In this document: positions 63,441 through 64,000 of the stretch, piece by piece
Position numbering within the stretch: position 1 is the first letter of the stretch
Layout of the letters: each line of letters starts with the position of its first letter
Assembly (NCBI GenBank): GCA_020632715.1
Contig: JACKFA010000005.1
Location: 646,952-710,951 of the forward strand
Length of the DNA stretch: 64,000 bases
Source: Deltaproteobacteria bacterium
Lineage (GTDB): Bacteria; Myxococcota_A; UBA9042; PHBI01
Direction of reading: 5' to 3'
The notes under the pieces: model-generated
What the model saw: the letters and a program-made list of their open reading frames with translations, nothing else
The model's database searches: none
Told to the model about the DNA's origin: nothing
Translations under genes and position numbers: made by a program

Positions 63441-64000
63441 CGTTCGAACCTCACCTCGTCGAGGAAGAAGGTCAGCGGCTCGCCCTGCCCCGTCACCGTC
63501 CAGCCGAAGGCGGTCTTGATGGCCGAGAGGTCGAGCCCGCGGAGGTCGATGAAGTAGCGCTGCCAGCGCACGCCGAGCGTGACCTCGAGGGTGCGCCGCG
63601 CGCTGTCGTGGAAGGGCTTGTCGGGCCCGAGGAGGCCGACGAGGAAGGTGACGCGCTCGCCGCCGCGCGCGCCGCGCGCCCACACCGAGAGCACCTGCGC
63701 CCCGGAGAGGTCGAGGCCGCCTGGGCGATCGCCCCAGTCCCCCGCGGGCGACTGCCACACGACGCCCCCCCAGCCGCCGCCCGTCCTGTAGTCGACCCGC
63801 AGGCTCGTCGCGCCGAGCGCCGGGTTCGACGTGTCCGCCGCGTCCATCGCGATCGCGCCGACCTCGCCCATCCAGCCCGACGGCGCGTAGGGGGCGTCGC
63901 GCCCGGCGTCGTCCCCGTAGACCACGAGCGGCAGCTCCGCCTGCGGCGACGGTGGCGGCGCGTCCGGCCCGTCGACCGTGAGCGGCAGGGTCGCGACCGC
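63437..64000 (-). CDS. Carbohydrate-binding module protein, 5' end outside window
   Basis: The frame is open from the right edge (AVATLPLTVDGPDAPPPSPQ) for 187 residues. It contains one jelly-roll module like those of the giant lipoprotein: LPLVVYGDDAGRDAPYAPSG, VVWQSPAGDWGDRPGGLDL, SVWARGARGGERVTFLVG, KTAFGWTVTGQGEPLTFFLDEV. The true start lies beyond the window. It overlaps the GH17 gene by 4 bp. Binding of glucan at the cell surface is inferred from the shared module and the context. Confidence 0.75.
   Translation of the reverse strand, partial: AVATLPLTVDGPDAPPPSPQAELPLVVYGDDAGRDAPYAPSGWMGEVGAIAMDAADTSNPALGATSLRVDYRTGGGWGGVVWQSPAGDWGDRPGGLDLSGAQVLSVWARGARGGERVTFLVGLLGPDKPFHDSARRTLEVTLGVRWQRYFIDLRGLDLSAIKTAFGWTVTGQGEPLTFFLDEVRFER

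Overview
The window is very GC-rich chromosomal DNA of a myxobacterium-like organism (phylum Myxococcota, inferred). Supporting signs are many short exported lipoproteins with Asp/Thr-rich or Cys-rich linkers, FG-GAP and thrombospondin-type-3 repeat proteins, a C-terminus of the MYXO-CTERM type (Gly/Cys patch, one membrane helix, Arg tail), a Ser/Thr kinase beside an FHA-domain sigma-54 activator, and ROK/GH enzymes. I see no rRNA, tRNA or CRISPR array.

Layout. 1-1183: 3' end-truncated hsdM of a type I restriction-modification system. 1348-6058: two secreted lipoprotein peptidases (an HExxH metalloprotease and a clostripain-type C11 peptidase). 6059-6905: an array of about 15 degenerate palindromic repeats. 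6924-8569: divergent GST/LysR pair. 8637-24095: mostly exported proteins of unknown role (DUF4261 lipoprotein, a very large FG-GAP/Ig-like/TSP3 surface protein broken by frameshifts, a TPR/EF-hand protein, a choice-of-anchor-D-like lipoprotein), with a ferritin-like/PfpI divergent pair and a methyltransferase. 24302-37406: a 2092-residue repetitive protein without signal peptide, a D/H-rich lipoprotein behind a Fur-like palindrome, and an Amidase_2 (peptidoglycan amidase) translationally coupled to a lipoprotein; the giant protein and the amidase share an N-terminal tag-like segment. 37560-46509: Ski2-like helicase, membrane genes, a divergent FHA sigma-54 activator and Ser/Thr kinase, and a small lipoprotein behind a textbook sigma-54 promoter.

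46616-47937: a prokaryotic viperin-type radical SAM gene (antiviral family) followed by a Gly-rich 71-residue protein. The viperin frame carries two related ~160-bp palindromic mobile elements, both in frame. The first has a 4-bp target duplication whose removal restores a perfect viperin N-terminus; the second sits where about 60-75 residues of the radical SAM core are missing. This is the most unusual structure in the window.

48607-64000: a beta-glucan utilisation locus: a GH-clan-A enzyme joined to a beta-barrel-like domain, lipoproteins, a truncated GPH-type sugar transporter at a deletion scar, a decayed IS110-family element, a GH16 laminarinase-type enzyme, a ROK repressor, a 1699-residue carbohydrate-binding repeat lipoprotein, a GH17 beta-1,3-glucanase-type enzyme and a further binding protein cut by the window end. 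Two genes at the ends of the locus share the same promoter-operator architecture (TTGAC[A/G], 18 bp, TAGTT inside a TTAGTTTGT-type palindrome), the expected target of the ROK protein encoded between them.

Several genes (12.3 kb, 34.2-34.9 kb, 52.6 kb) carry frame breaks or deletions that may be real decay or sequencing/assembly error; I cannot tell which from sequence alone.
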